Below are positions 21,718-30,350 of a stretch of DNA of 64,000 bases, in pieces. The notes under the pieces are model-generated. The model made no database searches. It was not told the origin of the DNA and saw only the letters and a program-made list of their open reading frames with translations. The DNA is from Pseudomonadota bacterium (GTDB lineage Bacteria > Pseudomonadota > Gammaproteobacteria > Xanthomonadales > Xanthomonadaceae), in the NCBI GenBank assembly GCA_963205495.1, contig CAUJIN010000045.1, positions 57,415 through 121,414 of the forward strand, in the 5' to 3' direction. Position 1 is the first letter of the stretch; every line of letters starts with the position of its first letter. The translations under genes were made by a program, and so were the position numbers.

Positions 21718-23673
21718 TCAGCGCGCCGCGTTGGCGTTCATCGTGGCGTTGCGCGAGGCGTTGAGGTACTGCGCCGGGTCGCGCATGCCCGAGGTGTGGC
21801 ACTGGCCTTCGACGTGGCCGCGGTTGACGGCGCCGGGGAGCTGGCCGTAGACCTTTTCCGTGGTGCCGTCTTCGGGGTCGTCGAGCACAAGATCGGTGGC
21901 GGCGTTGCAGTAGTCGTTGGTGTACCAGTTGGTGAACTTGAACGAGGTCGTGTAGTAGTTCACTTTGGCGCGGTTGGCTGTGGGGATGCCCTTCAGCCAG
22001 GCCGCGGCACCGCTGTAGCTCAGGTTGGCGTTGTTGCCGCAGCCCACGCCGAACCAGCTGCCGAGCTTGGCGAGGATTCCGGCCAGGTTGGTGCCCTGGT
22101 AGGGCGTTCCGACCGACTGGATGAGGCGGCTTCCGGTGGCGTTGTCCAGACCGCTCCAGTAGTAGGTGTACAGGTGCAGCGAAGCCGCGCCGCCCTGGCT
22201 GTGCGCGACCACGCCGTAGGAGTTCCAGGTATTGCCGAAGGCCTTGATCTTCTGCGCGAAGACGTCGTGGCTGCGGTTCTGGTTCGCATCCAGGAACGTC
22301 GATGCCGTGGTGAACTGGCTGGCGGGCCAGACGCCGCCCGAGCAGTAGCCGTGCACCAGCAGCAGGCGCTTGCCCACGCCCTTGGCCTGCACGGCTTCGG
22401 CCGGACGCGGGCCCATCGTCATCATTTCGTCGATCACGATGTCGCCGGCCTTGGCGCGCACCCGCAGCGTCGGAAGGCTCAGCGCCATGCGGTCCGCGGA
22501 GGCGATCGTGACCGAGGTGTCGGGATCCTCGATGCGCAGGTTGCGCAGCTCGAACGGCGCCTGCGCGCCGGACTTGGCCACCCAGCGTTCGTCGAAGCCG
22601 AGGCCGAACTTGCCGGCATCGGGCGTCACCATGCCGCCGACCCAGGCCACGGGCACCTCGTTGCCGCGCGCATCGCGGCCCCAGACTTCCGCGTAGCTGC
22701 GGTAGTGCGAGGCGTTCTTGGGGGCGGTGACGGGGATGTGGATGGTCAGGCGCGGCGTGGCGCTCTTGGCGGCGACGGCGGTGGCGCGGCTGCCGGCGAG
22801 GGACAGTGTGGGTTGCACGAAGGGGAGGAGGTGCTCGGCGGTGCGCAGCACGCGGTTGCCGTGGCGATCGATGCCTTCGATCACGACCTGGGCCACGTAG
22901 TTGCCGGCTTCACCCGCGCTGAAAGCTGCTCCGAACAGGCCGTCCCCGGCGGCACCGTCCTCGTGCTGGCCGTCGTCGAACATGGCGTGGCTTTCGATCT
23001 TGCCCGAGGGCGTGGTGACTTCCATCGTGGCGCGCTCGATGCGGCCTGCGGCGGCGCCGGTGAGGGCCTTCTCGGAGGCGTCGATCGCGGTGAGCTGCGC
23101 GGTCAGCCCCATGCGCTGGCCGACCAGCTGGCGGGTATGGGTGGCGTAGGAGGCCAGTTCGGTGCTCGGGCTGCCTTCCAGCAGCAGATAGCCTTGCGAT
23201 GCGGCTTTCGCGCTGCCGGAAAGGTCGATCTTCCAGCTGCCGGTGGCGAGATTGCCGAAGGTGTACATCCGGGCGGGAACCTGCGCATCACCCAGCCCGA
23301 AGCTGGAGTCGCGGGCGCTCTTGGCGGTGACGTCGGCGCGCAGCTTCTGGCCGGAAGGGCCGACGAGCGCCACGTCCCAGGGCGCGCCGCCCGGCGCGAG
23401 CAGGGCGAAACGCAGGACGTTGTCCTCGACCGGAAGCGCGGAGGTCCAGCCCAGACCGCCCTTCTTTTCCATCAGCGAAACCGGAAGCAGGGCGCTGTGC
23501 GAGTGGATGGTTGCCTCGACCGGATCGATCGCGCGCATGTCGGCGAAGTCGGACGGCGGGCCGGCCAGCTGCTTGGGCACGATCTGCGCGCCGGCGGTGA
23601 AGGTGACGCCCAGTGCGAGCGCGATGGACAAGCCGAGCGTGCGCCCGGCGTAGTGCGTCAGGTGCTTCTGCAT
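21718..23673 (-). CDS. Secreted alpha/beta-hydrolase (lipase/esterase-like) protein
   Basis: 651 residues with an N-terminal signal peptide (LGLSIALALGVTFTAGAQ). The first ~420 residues are beta-rich, including an acidic, possibly calcium-binding FDDGQHEDGAAGDGLFGAAF. The C-terminal ~230 residues are an alpha/beta-hydrolase: oxyanion-region LLLVHGYCSGG, nucleophile elbow VAHSQGGAASLH (AHSQG), a Cys-containing loop, and a plausible catalytic His in GHVEGQCH near the end. Likely exported and acting on esters outside the cell. The start at 23673 (MQKHLTHYAGR) places the signal correctly. Monocistronic, ending in a strong terminator. Confidence 0.8.
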   Translation of the reverse strand: MQKHLTHYAGRTLGLSIALALGVTFTAGAQIVPKQLAGPPSDFADMRAIDPVEATIHSHSALLPVSLMEKKGGLGWTSALPVEDNVLRFALLAPGGAPWDVALVGPSGQKLRADVTAKSARDSSFGLGDAQVPARMYTFGNLATGSWKIDLSGSAKAASQGYLLLEGSPSTELASYATHTRQLVGQRMGLTAQLTAIDASEKALTGAAAGRIERATMEVTTPSGKIESHAMFDDGQHEDGAAGDGLFGAAFSAGEAGNYVAQVVIEGIDRHGNRVLRTAEHLLPFVQPTLSLAGSRATAVAAKSATPRLTIHIPVTAPKNASHYRSYAEVWGRDARGNEVPVAWVGGMVTPDAGKFGLGFDERWVAKSGAQAPFELRNLRIEDPDTSVTIASADRMALSLPTLRVRAKAGDIVIDEMMTMGPRPAEAVQAKGVGKRLLLVHGYCSGGVWPASQFTTASTFLDANQNRSHDVFAQKIKAFGNTWNSYGVVAHSQGGAASLHLYTYYWSGLDNATGSRLIQSVGTPYQGTNLAGILAKLGSWFGVGCGNNANLSYSGAAAWLKGIPTANRAKVNYYTTSFKFTNWYTNDYCNAATDLVLDDPEDGTTEKVYGQLPGAVNRGHVEGQCHTSGMRDPAQYLNASRNATMNANAAR

Positions 23674-23842
23674 GACGGATTTTTCCCCAATCCCCGAGTT
23701 TTGATGAGGCCGGCGGCCGCCGGCGTGGCATGGCCAGATCACAGTCGCCCGCGCGACCCCCCGATCCGGAGCCGTGACAGTAAATGACCATACGCCAGCG
23801 GATGCAATCCGCAGTGCAGCAAAATGCGCCGCTTCGGCGGTT

Positions 23843-24532
23843 TCAGGATTTCCAGCGGTAGCCGGCGCCGTGCACGGTGTCGATCTCGTCGAAGGCCGGG
23901 TCGATGGCGAGGAACTTCTTGCGCATGCGCTTGATGTGCGAGGTCACGGTGGCGTCGTCCACCACGATCTGCGCTTCGCGCATGAGCTGGTCGCGCGATT
24001 TGACGTGGCCGGGGCGGTGGGCGAGGGCGTGGACCATCCAGAACTCGGTCACGGTGAGCGGAACTTCGGTGCCGTTCCAGGTCACGCGCATGCGCTCCAG
24101 CTCCAGCCGCAGGCCGCGCTGGGAGATCACGGTTTCGCGCGCCTGCGGCGAACGCAGCGCGTCGGTGCGGCGGAACAGCGCCTGCACGCGCGCGGTGAGC
24201 TGGGGCAGGGAGATGTCCTTGGTGAGGTAGTCGTCCGCACCCAGCCGCAGGCCGGAGATCACGTCGAAATCCGAGTCGCGCGCGGTCAGGAACAGGATCG
24301 GCAGCGTGGCCGAGCGCGCGCGCAGTTCGCGGCACAGGTCGAAGCCGCCTTCCGGCTCGTCGCCCAGTCCCACGTCGATGATCACGAGGTCGGGGAGCTG
24401 CAGCGCGAAGGCCTGCTGCGCGTCGGGACGGTTGGCGAAAGCGGCGACGCGGTGGCCGTAGCGGGTCAGCGCGTCGACGTAGTTGGCGCGGATCGCAGGT
24501 TCGTCTTCGACGATGGCAATGGTGCGGGACAT
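23843..24532 (-). CDS. Orphan OmpR-family response regulator (PdsR-like)
   Basis: 229 residues: receiver domain (acidic pair DE at residues 9-11, phospho-acceptor Asp in VIIDVGLGDE, Thr/Lys FLTARDSD and LTKDIS) followed by a winged-helix DNA-binding domain (VTEFWMVHALAHRPGHVKSR, HGAGYRW). The sequence resembles the response regulators named PdsR, of the proteobacterial dedicated sortase system; this rests on recall, not a search. No histidine kinase, sortase or sortase substrate lies nearby, so it is an orphan here. The start at 24532 gives MSRTIAIVEDEPAIRANY. Two small genes are divergently arranged 180 bp away. Confidence 0.85.
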   Translation of the reverse strand: MSRTIAIVEDEPAIRANYVDALTRYGHRVAAFANRPDAQQAFALQLPDLVIIDVGLGDEPEGGFDLCRELRARSATLPILFLTARDSDFDVISGLRLGADDYLTKDISLPQLTARVQALFRRTDALRSPQARETVISQRGLRLELERMRVTWNGTEVPLTVTEFWMVHALAHRPGHVKSRDQLMREAQIVVDDATVTSHIKRMRKKFLAIDPAFDEIDTVHGAGYRWKS

Positions 24533-24711
24533 GCGGCAAGGCCCTGGAAGGTCGTGGCGCAAGGATAGGTGCGGCCCTGTCGTGCGGCAAAGCGCTGCCC
24601 GCGTTTTGCCACAAGCGGTCCGCGCAAGGCCCGCGCGCGGCCGCAGCGAAGGCCGCCTGAGGGGTTCAGATGGCGGCACGCGCGGCTCCCTTTCCCGCGC
24701 AGGAGATCGCC

Positions 24712-25014
24712 ATGGATGCCTCGTACCGGATGACCCGCAAGCCAGCCCTGTTCCGTCGCCGCGCGCCGCGCGCCGGCGCCGCGCTGGCCGCCTTGTTCGC
24801 CCTGCTTGCGGCGCCGTCGCAGGGCGCAGTCGCGCAGGAGGACGCCGCGCCTGCGTCGACTCCGCCGCTGCGCGAACTGCCGATCCGATACGCGCAGCCG
24901 GTGCGCGCCGAAGCCGGTGCGCCTGCGCGCGCAGCGGGGTGGCTGGTTGCGCTGGTCCTCGTGATCCTCGCCCTGCGGCAGGGCGAGGAGGCGGGCGTGA
25001 CGGAGGATGCGTGA
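24712..25014 (+). CDS. Small exported/membrane protein, unknown
   Basis: 100 residues. A basic N-terminus (residues 1-25) precedes a hydrophobic segment ending AAPSQGAVAQE, which looks like a signal peptide. A second hydrophobic stretch (AAGWLVALVLVILALRQG) lies near the C-terminus. The ATG at 24712 has a GGAG ribosome site 7 nt upstream, better than the alternative at 24670. The stop overlaps the next ATG (TGATG), so the two are coupled. No family recognised. Divergent from the orphan response regulator, which could regulate it. Confidence 0.6.
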   Translation: MDASYRMTRKPALFRRRAPRAGAALAALFALLAAPSQGAVAQEDAAPASTPPLRELPIRYAQPVRAEAGAPARAAGWLVALVLVILALRQGEEAGVTEDA

Positions 25015-25244
25015 TGGACCTGTGCCTTGCCGAGGACTGGATGCGCCGCGCCGGCGGCGCGTTCCGCGATGATCTGGGGCCGCAGAGTCGCGCTGTGGCG
25101 CGGCCGAAGCACTATGTGTGCGGCGTGCGCGACTGGCGGGCGGAGGCGGTGGCGCAGCTTGCCCCGCGCCGCGCGCCTCCTGCGCTGGTGCGCTGGCATG
25201 CGCCGGAGTGGCTGCGCGGGGAAGCGCGGCAGCGGATCGGCTGA
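25014..25244 (+). CDS. Small hypothetical protein, coupled to upstream gene
   Basis: 76 residues (MDLCLAEDWMRRAGGAFRDD...). Not recognised. The start overlaps the stop of the preceding gene by 1 bp (TGATG), consistent with translational coupling. Rich in Arg, Ala and Trp, no membrane segment or signal, two Cys. GC-rich short frames arise by chance, so the coupling is the main support. It is convergent with the tetR gene, 17 bp away. Confidence 0.45.
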   Translation: MDLCLAEDWMRRAGGAFRDDLGPQSRAVARPKHYVCGVRDWRAEAVAQLAPRRAPPALVRWHAPEWLRGEARQRIG

Positions 25245-25261
25245 GCCGGGTCGCGGGAGGC

Positions 25262-25888
25262 TCAGCCGCGCGGCGCGATGCGCGCGCCGGCCAGCAGCAG
25301 GTCGGCCGCCGCGGCCACCGATTCGCGCAGCGGAAAGCTGCCGCGCTGGCGCAGCCACAGGCGCAGGAGTCCGAGCACGGTGGCGTGGGTGATCAGGGCG
25401 AGCTGGGCGGCGTCGGTTTCCGCCGCCAGTTCTCCCTTGGCCTGGGCAAGCTGGAAGAGCTGGCGGCTGCTTTCGATGAAGAAGGCCGAGCGCTGGTTTT
25501 CCAGCTCGCTCAGCGCGGCCATGTCTTCGCCCAGCTCGCAGCGGTTGACCAGGATGTCGCAGGTGTTCTGCTGCTGCTTGTCGGTTTCGATGGTGCGCAT
25601 CGAATCGAGCAGGTGCGTGCGCCAGGCCCCGAGCGGATCGTCGGGCTGCGCCGCGAGGATTTGCCGGATGCGGTCGTAGAGCGGCAGCGAGACCCGCTCG
25701 CTCAGCGCGATCAGCACGTCGGTCTTGTTCCTGAAGTGCCAGTAGACCGCGCCGCGCGTGCAGTCGGCGCCGGTGGCGATGTCTTCCATGCGGGTGCGGG
25801 CCACGCCTTTTTCGCGGAACACTTCGCCGGCGGCGTCGAGGATCGCCTCGCGCGTGAGTTCGGCGTCTTCTTTCTTGCGTCTTGCCAT
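25262..25888 (-). CDS. TetR-family repressor of RND efflux (AcrR/TtgR-like)
   Basis: 208 residues. N-terminal HTH (TREAILDAAGEVFREKGVAR...GAVYWHFRNKTDVL, residues 13-57) is of the AcrR type, and the C-terminal part is the AcrR-like ligand-binding domain (WRTHLLDSMRTI). Divergent from an RND efflux operon, with a palindromic AcrR-type operator (25936-25963) between them. It is expected to repress both itself and the pump and release DNA on binding drugs or hydrophobic compounds. Confidence 0.9.
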   Translation of the reverse strand: MARRKKEDAELTREAILDAAGEVFREKGVARTRMEDIATGADCTRGAVYWHFRNKTDVLIALSERVSLPLYDRIRQILAAQPDDPLGAWRTHLLDSMRTIETDKQQQNTCDILVNRCELGEDMAALSELENQRSAFFIESSRQLFQLAQAKGELAAETDAAQLALITHATVLGLLRLWLRQRGSFPLRESVAAAADLLLAGARIAPRG

Positions 25889-25935
25889 GGGGATGCGGGT
25901 CGGGAATGGTTTGCCGTCGGGCGGCGCGATTGGAC

Positions 25936-25963
25936 TTTACATACATTCGCACATGTATGTAAA
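25936..25963. promoter_or_regulatory. AcrR-type operator between tetR and efflux operon
   Basis: TTTACATACAT (25936-25946) and ATGTATGTAAA (25953-25963) form perfect 11-bp arms around a 6-bp spacer. This matches the known AcrR operator pattern TACATACAT...ATGTATGTA. It sits in the AT-rich 142-bp gap between the divergent genes; TTGGAC at 25930-25935 could be a -35 for the pump operon. Confidence 0.85.
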
Positions 25964-26030
25964 CTTTGTCCATTCAATGCCGGAGCTCCTCTGGCAATCT
26001 GTTCCTTTCCGCCTCTGCCTGGCCCTTCCC

Positions 26031-27212
26031 ATGAACCCTGTGCGACTTCGCTCCCTGGCGGCTTTCCGGCCGCTCCCGCTGCTTCTTTCCACCGCGCTCC
26101 TGGCCGCCTGCGGACCATCGGCTCCGCCGCAGCGGGAGATGCCGCCGGCGCGGGTGGTGGTGGACGAGGTGGCGGTGCGCGACCTGCCGCTGACCTATGA
26201 ATATCCGGCGCGGGTGGCTGGTTCGCGCGTGGTCGAGGTGCGCGCGCGGGTCAACGGCGTGATCACCGAGCGCGCCTATCGGGAAGGGCAGCCGGTGAAG
26301 CAGGGCGACCTCCTGTTCCGCATCGAGCCGGACAACTACAAGGCCGTCTACGATCAGGCCGCGGCGCAGGTGGCGATCCAGCAGGCCGCGATCCAGCAGG
26401 CGCAGGCGAATTACAACCGCATCAAGACCCTGGTGGACGAGGGGGCGGTGAGCCGGCGCGAGTTCGATCAGGCCGAGGCGACGCTGGCGCAGGCGCGCGC
26501 GGGTCTGGCGGCGGCGCAGGCCAACCGTACCGCGGCCGGCCTCAACCTCGAATACACCGAGGTGCGCGCTCCGGTGGACGGCATCGCCTCCAAGGAGGCG
26601 GTGACGGCCGGCAATCTGGTGAGCGGAGCGGCCGGTGCCGGTGGCGATCTGCTCACCACGATCGTGCAGGCCGATCCGGCCTACGTCGAGTTTTCCATGA
26701 CCGAGCCCGAGCTGCTGCGGATGCGTGCGCTCACCCGTCAGGACGGCGGCGCCGAACTGAAGGTGCGGGTGCGGTCGGGCTCGTCCTGCGCCGGCCTCGG
26801 GCGGGTCGACTTCACCGACAGCGTGGTCAACCCCGCCACCGGGACCGCGCGCGCCCGCGCCGTATTCGGCAATGTCGACGGCTGCCTGGTTTCCGGCCAG
26901 TTCCTGGCCATCGAAGTCACCGGTCTGACGCTGCCTCAGGTCATCGCCATTCCCAAGAAGGGCGTGCAGTTCGGACAGGCCGGTGCGATGGTCTGGGTGG
27001 TGGACGGGAAGAATGTCGCGCAGCCGCGCCCGGTCACCATCCAGGAGAGCTGGAACGAGGAGTGGATCCTTTCCGGCGGGCTGGAGGCGGGCGAGCGCAT
27101 CGTGGTGGACGGCATCATGAAGGTGCGGCCGGGTGCGACCCTCGCGCCGGTCACGCCGGAGGAAGATGCCGCGCAGCGCGCGCAGGCCGCTGCGCCCAAG
27201 GCCGGGGGCTGA
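26031..27212 (+). CDS. RND efflux periplasmic adaptor (MexA/AcrA family)
   Basis: 393 residues. Lipoprotein signal with lipobox LLAAC near residue 24 anchors it to the inner membrane. It has the membrane-fusion protein order: beta-barrel/lipoyl half (VRARVNGVITERAYREGQPV), helical hairpin (QVAIQQAAIQQAQANYNRIK) and second half (ISKEAVTAG-type IASKEAVTAGNLV). It links the inner-membrane pump to the outer-membrane channel. First gene of a three-gene operon; the transporter gene starts 3 bp after its stop. Start at 26031 chosen for the lipoprotein signal. Confidence 0.93.
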   Translation: MNPVRLRSLAAFRPLPLLLSTALLAACGPSAPPQREMPPARVVVDEVAVRDLPLTYEYPARVAGSRVVEVRARVNGVITERAYREGQPVKQGDLLFRIEPDNYKAVYDQAAAQVAIQQAAIQQAQANYNRIKTLVDEGAVSRREFDQAEATLAQARAGLAAAQANRTAAGLNLEYTEVRAPVDGIASKEAVTAGNLVSGAAGAGGDLLTTIVQADPAYVEFSMTEPELLRMRALTRQDGGAELKVRVRSGSSCAGLGRVDFTDSVVNPATGTARARAVFGNVDGCLVSGQFLAIEVTGLTLPQVIAIPKKGVQFGQAGAMVWVVDGKNVAQPRPVTIQESWNEEWILSGGLEAGERIVVDGIMKVRPGATLAPVTPEEDAAQRAQAAAPKAGG

Positions 27213-27215
27213 GCC

Positions 27216-30200
27216 ATGCACTTCTCCGAGTTTTTCATCCGTCGCCCGATCTTCGCGACGGTGCTCTCGATCCTGATCGTGCTGGTCGGCGCGGGCGCGC
27301 TGGTCGGACTGCCGGTTTCGCAGTATCCGGAAATCCTGCCGCCCCAGATCAGCATCAATGCCAGCTACACCGGCGCCAGCGCCGAAACCGTGGCCGAAAC
27401 CGTGGCCGCGCCGCTGGAAAACCAGATCAACGGCGCCACCGGCATGATCTACATGAATTCCAGCAGCAGCTCGGACGGGCGCATGTCGCTGACCGTCACC
27501 TTCGAGACCGGCACCGATCCGGACGAGGCGCTGGTGGAGGTGAACAACCGCATCGCCGCGGCTTCCCCGATGCTGCCCGAGGCGGTGCGCAGGCTCGGCG
27601 TGACCGCGCGCAAGTCGATGTCGAGCATCCTGGGCGTGGCGGTCATCAAGGCGCCCGACGGGCGCTATGACGAGGTGTTCCTGTCCAACTACGCGCTGGT
27701 CAACGTGGTCGACGAGCTCAAGCGCATCCCGGGCGTGGGCAACGCCCAGCTCTTCGGCCTCAAGTACTACTCGATGCGGGTGTGGCTGGAACCGGAGCGC
27801 ATGAACGCGCTGGGCATCGTGCCCTCCGACATCGCCAGCGCGCTGCGTGACCAGAACAACCAGCTGCCCGCCGGCAAGATCGGCGCCGAGCCGCTGGATT
27901 CCCCGGTCGGATTCACCTACACCATGACCACCCGGGGGCGTCTCGACACGCCCGAGGAATTTGGCCGGGTGGTGATCCGCCGCGCCGCCGATGGCAGCAT
28001 CGTGCGGCTGGCGGACGTGGCGCGGGTGGAGCTGGGCGCGCAGGACTACAGCTTCGGTGCCCAGCACAACGGCATCGCCTCGGTGCCGATGGGCCTGTTC
28101 CTGCAGCCGGACGCCAACGCGCTGGAGACGATGGATCGCGTGAAGGCGCGCCTGGAGGAGCTGTCGCAGTCCTTCCCGGAAGGGCTGGAGTACGCCATCC
28201 CCTACGACACCACCAAGTTCGTGCGCATCTCCATCAGCGAGGTGGTCAAGACCCTGTTCGAGGCGATGCTGCTGGTGTTCGCCGTGGTCTACCTGTTCCT
28301 GGGCAACTGGCGCGCCACCCTGATTCCGAGCCTCGCGGTGCCGGTGTCGCTGGTCGGCACCTTCGCCGGCATGTACCTGCTCGGTTTTTCGATCAACACG
28401 CTGACCCTGTTCGGCATGGTGCTGGCGATCGGCATCGTGGTGGACGACGCCATCGTGGTGCTGGAGAACGTCGAGCGCATCATGCACGAGGAGCACCTGC
28501 CGCCGATGGAGGCCACGATCAAGGCCATGGAACAGGTGACCGGGCCGGTGATCGCGATCGTCCTGGTGCTGTGCGCGGTGTTCGTGCCGGTGGCCTTCGT
28601 GGGCGGCATGACCGGCGTCATGTACCAGCAGTTCGCCATCACCATTGCGGTCTCGGTCGCCATTTCCGGCCTGGTCGCGCTCACCCTCACCCCGGCGCTG
28701 TGCGCGCTCCTGCTCAAGCCCGAGGACAAGGCGCAGTTCGGCTGGCTGCAGGCCTTCAACCGCTGGTTCGCGCGCCTGACCGGCCGCTACACCGGGGGCG
28801 TGACCTATCTGCTGCGCCATACCGCCCTGACGGTCGCGCTGTTCCTGGTGGTGATCCTGGCAGCGGGCGGCCTGTTCCTGAAGGTGCCCGGCTCGCTCGT
28901 GCCCAACGAGGATCAGGGCACCGCCATCGTGGTCACCGCGCTGCCCGATTCGGCCTCGCTCTCGCGCACCAGCGCCGTGGTGGACCAGATCACCGCGTTC
29001 CAGCGCAGCCACCCGCTGGTCGAGAACGTGATGACCCTGACCGGACTGGACTTCTTCACCTTCTCGCTCAAGCCCAACATGGCCTCGCAGTTCGTCTCGC
29101 TCAAGGACTGGTCCGAGCGCAAGCAAAAGGACCAGAGCGTGGCGGCCTTTGCCGGAGAGATGATGGGCTACGGCATGGGCCAGGTGCGCGAGGCCTTCGT
29201 GCTGGCGATCGCGCCGCCGCCGATCCAGGGCCTGTCCACCACCGGCGGCTTCGAGTTCTACCTGGAGAGCCGCGCCAACGCCGACTACCGCGAGATCGCG
29301 CGCGTCACCGGCGAGTTCATCGACAGGGCCAACGCCGATCCGCAGCTTTCCGGCGTGAAGACCATGTTCAGCGGCAACACTCCGCAGATCGAACTTTCGA
29401 TCGACCGCGACAAGGCCGCCGAGATGGGCGTGAGCCTCACCCAGCTGTTCGAGGCCACCCAGTCCACCTTCGGCTCGCTCTACGTCAACGATTTCAACCG
29501 CGACGGCCGCGCCTACCAGGTGCAGATGCAGGCCGAGGGCGCGGCGCGCTCGCGCATCGAGGACCTGCGCAACGTCTCGGTGCGCGCCGCCGGCGGCGAC
29601 CTGGTGCCGCTGACCACGCTGGTCACGCCGATCCAGAAGACCGGCCCGGAGCTGGTGGAGCGTTTCAACAGCTACCCGGCGATCAAGGTGATGGGCGACC
29701 CCGCTCCGGGCGTGGCCTCGGGCCACGCCATCCAGGCCATCGAGCGCCTCGCCGCCGAGCACCTGCCTCCCGGCTACACGGTGGCCTGGGTGGGCTCGGC
29801 TTACCAGGAGAAGCAGATCGCCAGCACCTCGTACATCACCTTTCTGGGCGGCATGCTGTTCGTGTTCCTGATCCTGGCGGCGCAGTACGAGCGCTGGTCC
29901 CTGCCGGTGGCGGTGATGCTGTCGATTCCCTTCGCCCTGCTGGGCGCGGTGCTGGCGGTGCTGCTGCGCGGGCTTTCCAACGACATCTACTTCCAGGTGG
30001 GCCTCATCACCCTGATCGGCCTGTCGGCCAAGAATGCCATCCTGATCGTCGAGTTCGCGGCCGAGAACGTGCACGCCGGCATGAAGGTGGTCGATGCCGC
30101 CATCCTCGCCGCGCGCCAGCGCTTCCGCCCCATCGTGATGACTTCTCTGGCCTTCATCCTGGGTGTTCTGCCGCTGGCGATCAGCTCCGGCGCCGGAGCC

Positions 30201-30350
30201 AACGCGCGCCATTCGATCGGTACCGGCGTGATCGGCGGCATGCTGGCCTCCACCCTGATTGCGACCTTCTTCATTCCGGCGCTGTTCCGCTGGGTTTCGC
30301 GACGCGACGAGCGCGCCGAGCGTCGCGCCGCGCAGGAGGGCAAGGCATGA
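27216..30350 (+). CDS. RND multidrug efflux transporter (HAE1, MexB/AcrB family)
   Basis: 1044 residues with 12 transmembrane helices and two large periplasmic loops. The proton-relay residues are seen: paired Asp in TM4 (AIGIVVDDAIVVLENVER) and Lys in TM10 (LIGLSAKNAILIVEFAAE). Begins MHFSEFFIRRPIFATVLSIL, the typical HAE1 N-terminus. It exports hydrophobic and amphiphilic compounds with proton antiport, as a trimer with the adaptor and the outer-membrane channel encoded on either side. Overlaps the channel gene by 4 bp. Confidence 0.96.
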   Translation: MHFSEFFIRRPIFATVLSILIVLVGAGALVGLPVSQYPEILPPQISINASYTGASAETVAETVAAPLENQINGATGMIYMNSSSSSDGRMSLTVTFETGTDPDEALVEVNNRIAAASPMLPEAVRRLGVTARKSMSSILGVAVIKAPDGRYDEVFLSNYALVNVVDELKRIPGVGNAQLFGLKYYSMRVWLEPERMNALGIVPSDIASALRDQNNQLPAGKIGAEPLDSPVGFTYTMTTRGRLDTPEEFGRVVIRRAADGSIVRLADVARVELGAQDYSFGAQHNGIASVPMGLFLQPDANALETMDRVKARLEELSQSFPEGLEYAIPYDTTKFVRISISEVVKTLFEAMLLVFAVVYLFLGNWRATLIPSLAVPVSLVGTFAGMYLLGFSINTLTLFGMVLAIGIVVDDAIVVLENVERIMHEEHLPPMEATIKAMEQVTGPVIAIVLVLCAVFVPVAFVGGMTGVMYQQFAITIAVSVAISGLVALTLTPALCALLLKPEDKAQFGWLQAFNRWFARLTGRYTGGVTYLLRHTALTVALFLVVILAAGGLFLKVPGSLVPNEDQGTAIVVTALPDSASLSRTSAVVDQITAFQRSHPLVENVMTLTGLDFFTFSLKPNMASQFVSLKDWSERKQKDQSVAAFAGEMMGYGMGQVREAFVLAIAPPPIQGLSTTGGFEFYLESRANADYREIARVTGEFIDRANADPQLSGVKTMFSGNTPQIELSIDRDKAAEMGVSLTQLFEATQSTFGSLYVNDFNRDGRAYQVQMQAEGAARSRIEDLRNVSVRAAGGDLVPLTTLVTPIQKTGPELVERFNSYPAIKVMGDPAPGVASGHAIQAIERLAAEHLPPGYTVAWVGSAYQEKQIASTSYITFLGGMLFVFLILAAQYERWSLPVAVMLSIPFALLGAVLAVLLRGLSNDIYFQVGLITLIGLSAKNAILIVEFAAENVHAGMKVVDAAILAARQRFRPIVMTSLAFILGVLPLAISSGAGANARHSIGTGVIGGMLASTLIATFFIPALFRWVSRRDERAERRAAQEGKA

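Noticed and set aside
25974..30212. Very long minus-strand frame of over 1400 codons
   Set aside because: Antisense shadow of the RND adaptor and transporter genes, caused by GC-rich third positions; no recognisable protein sequence.
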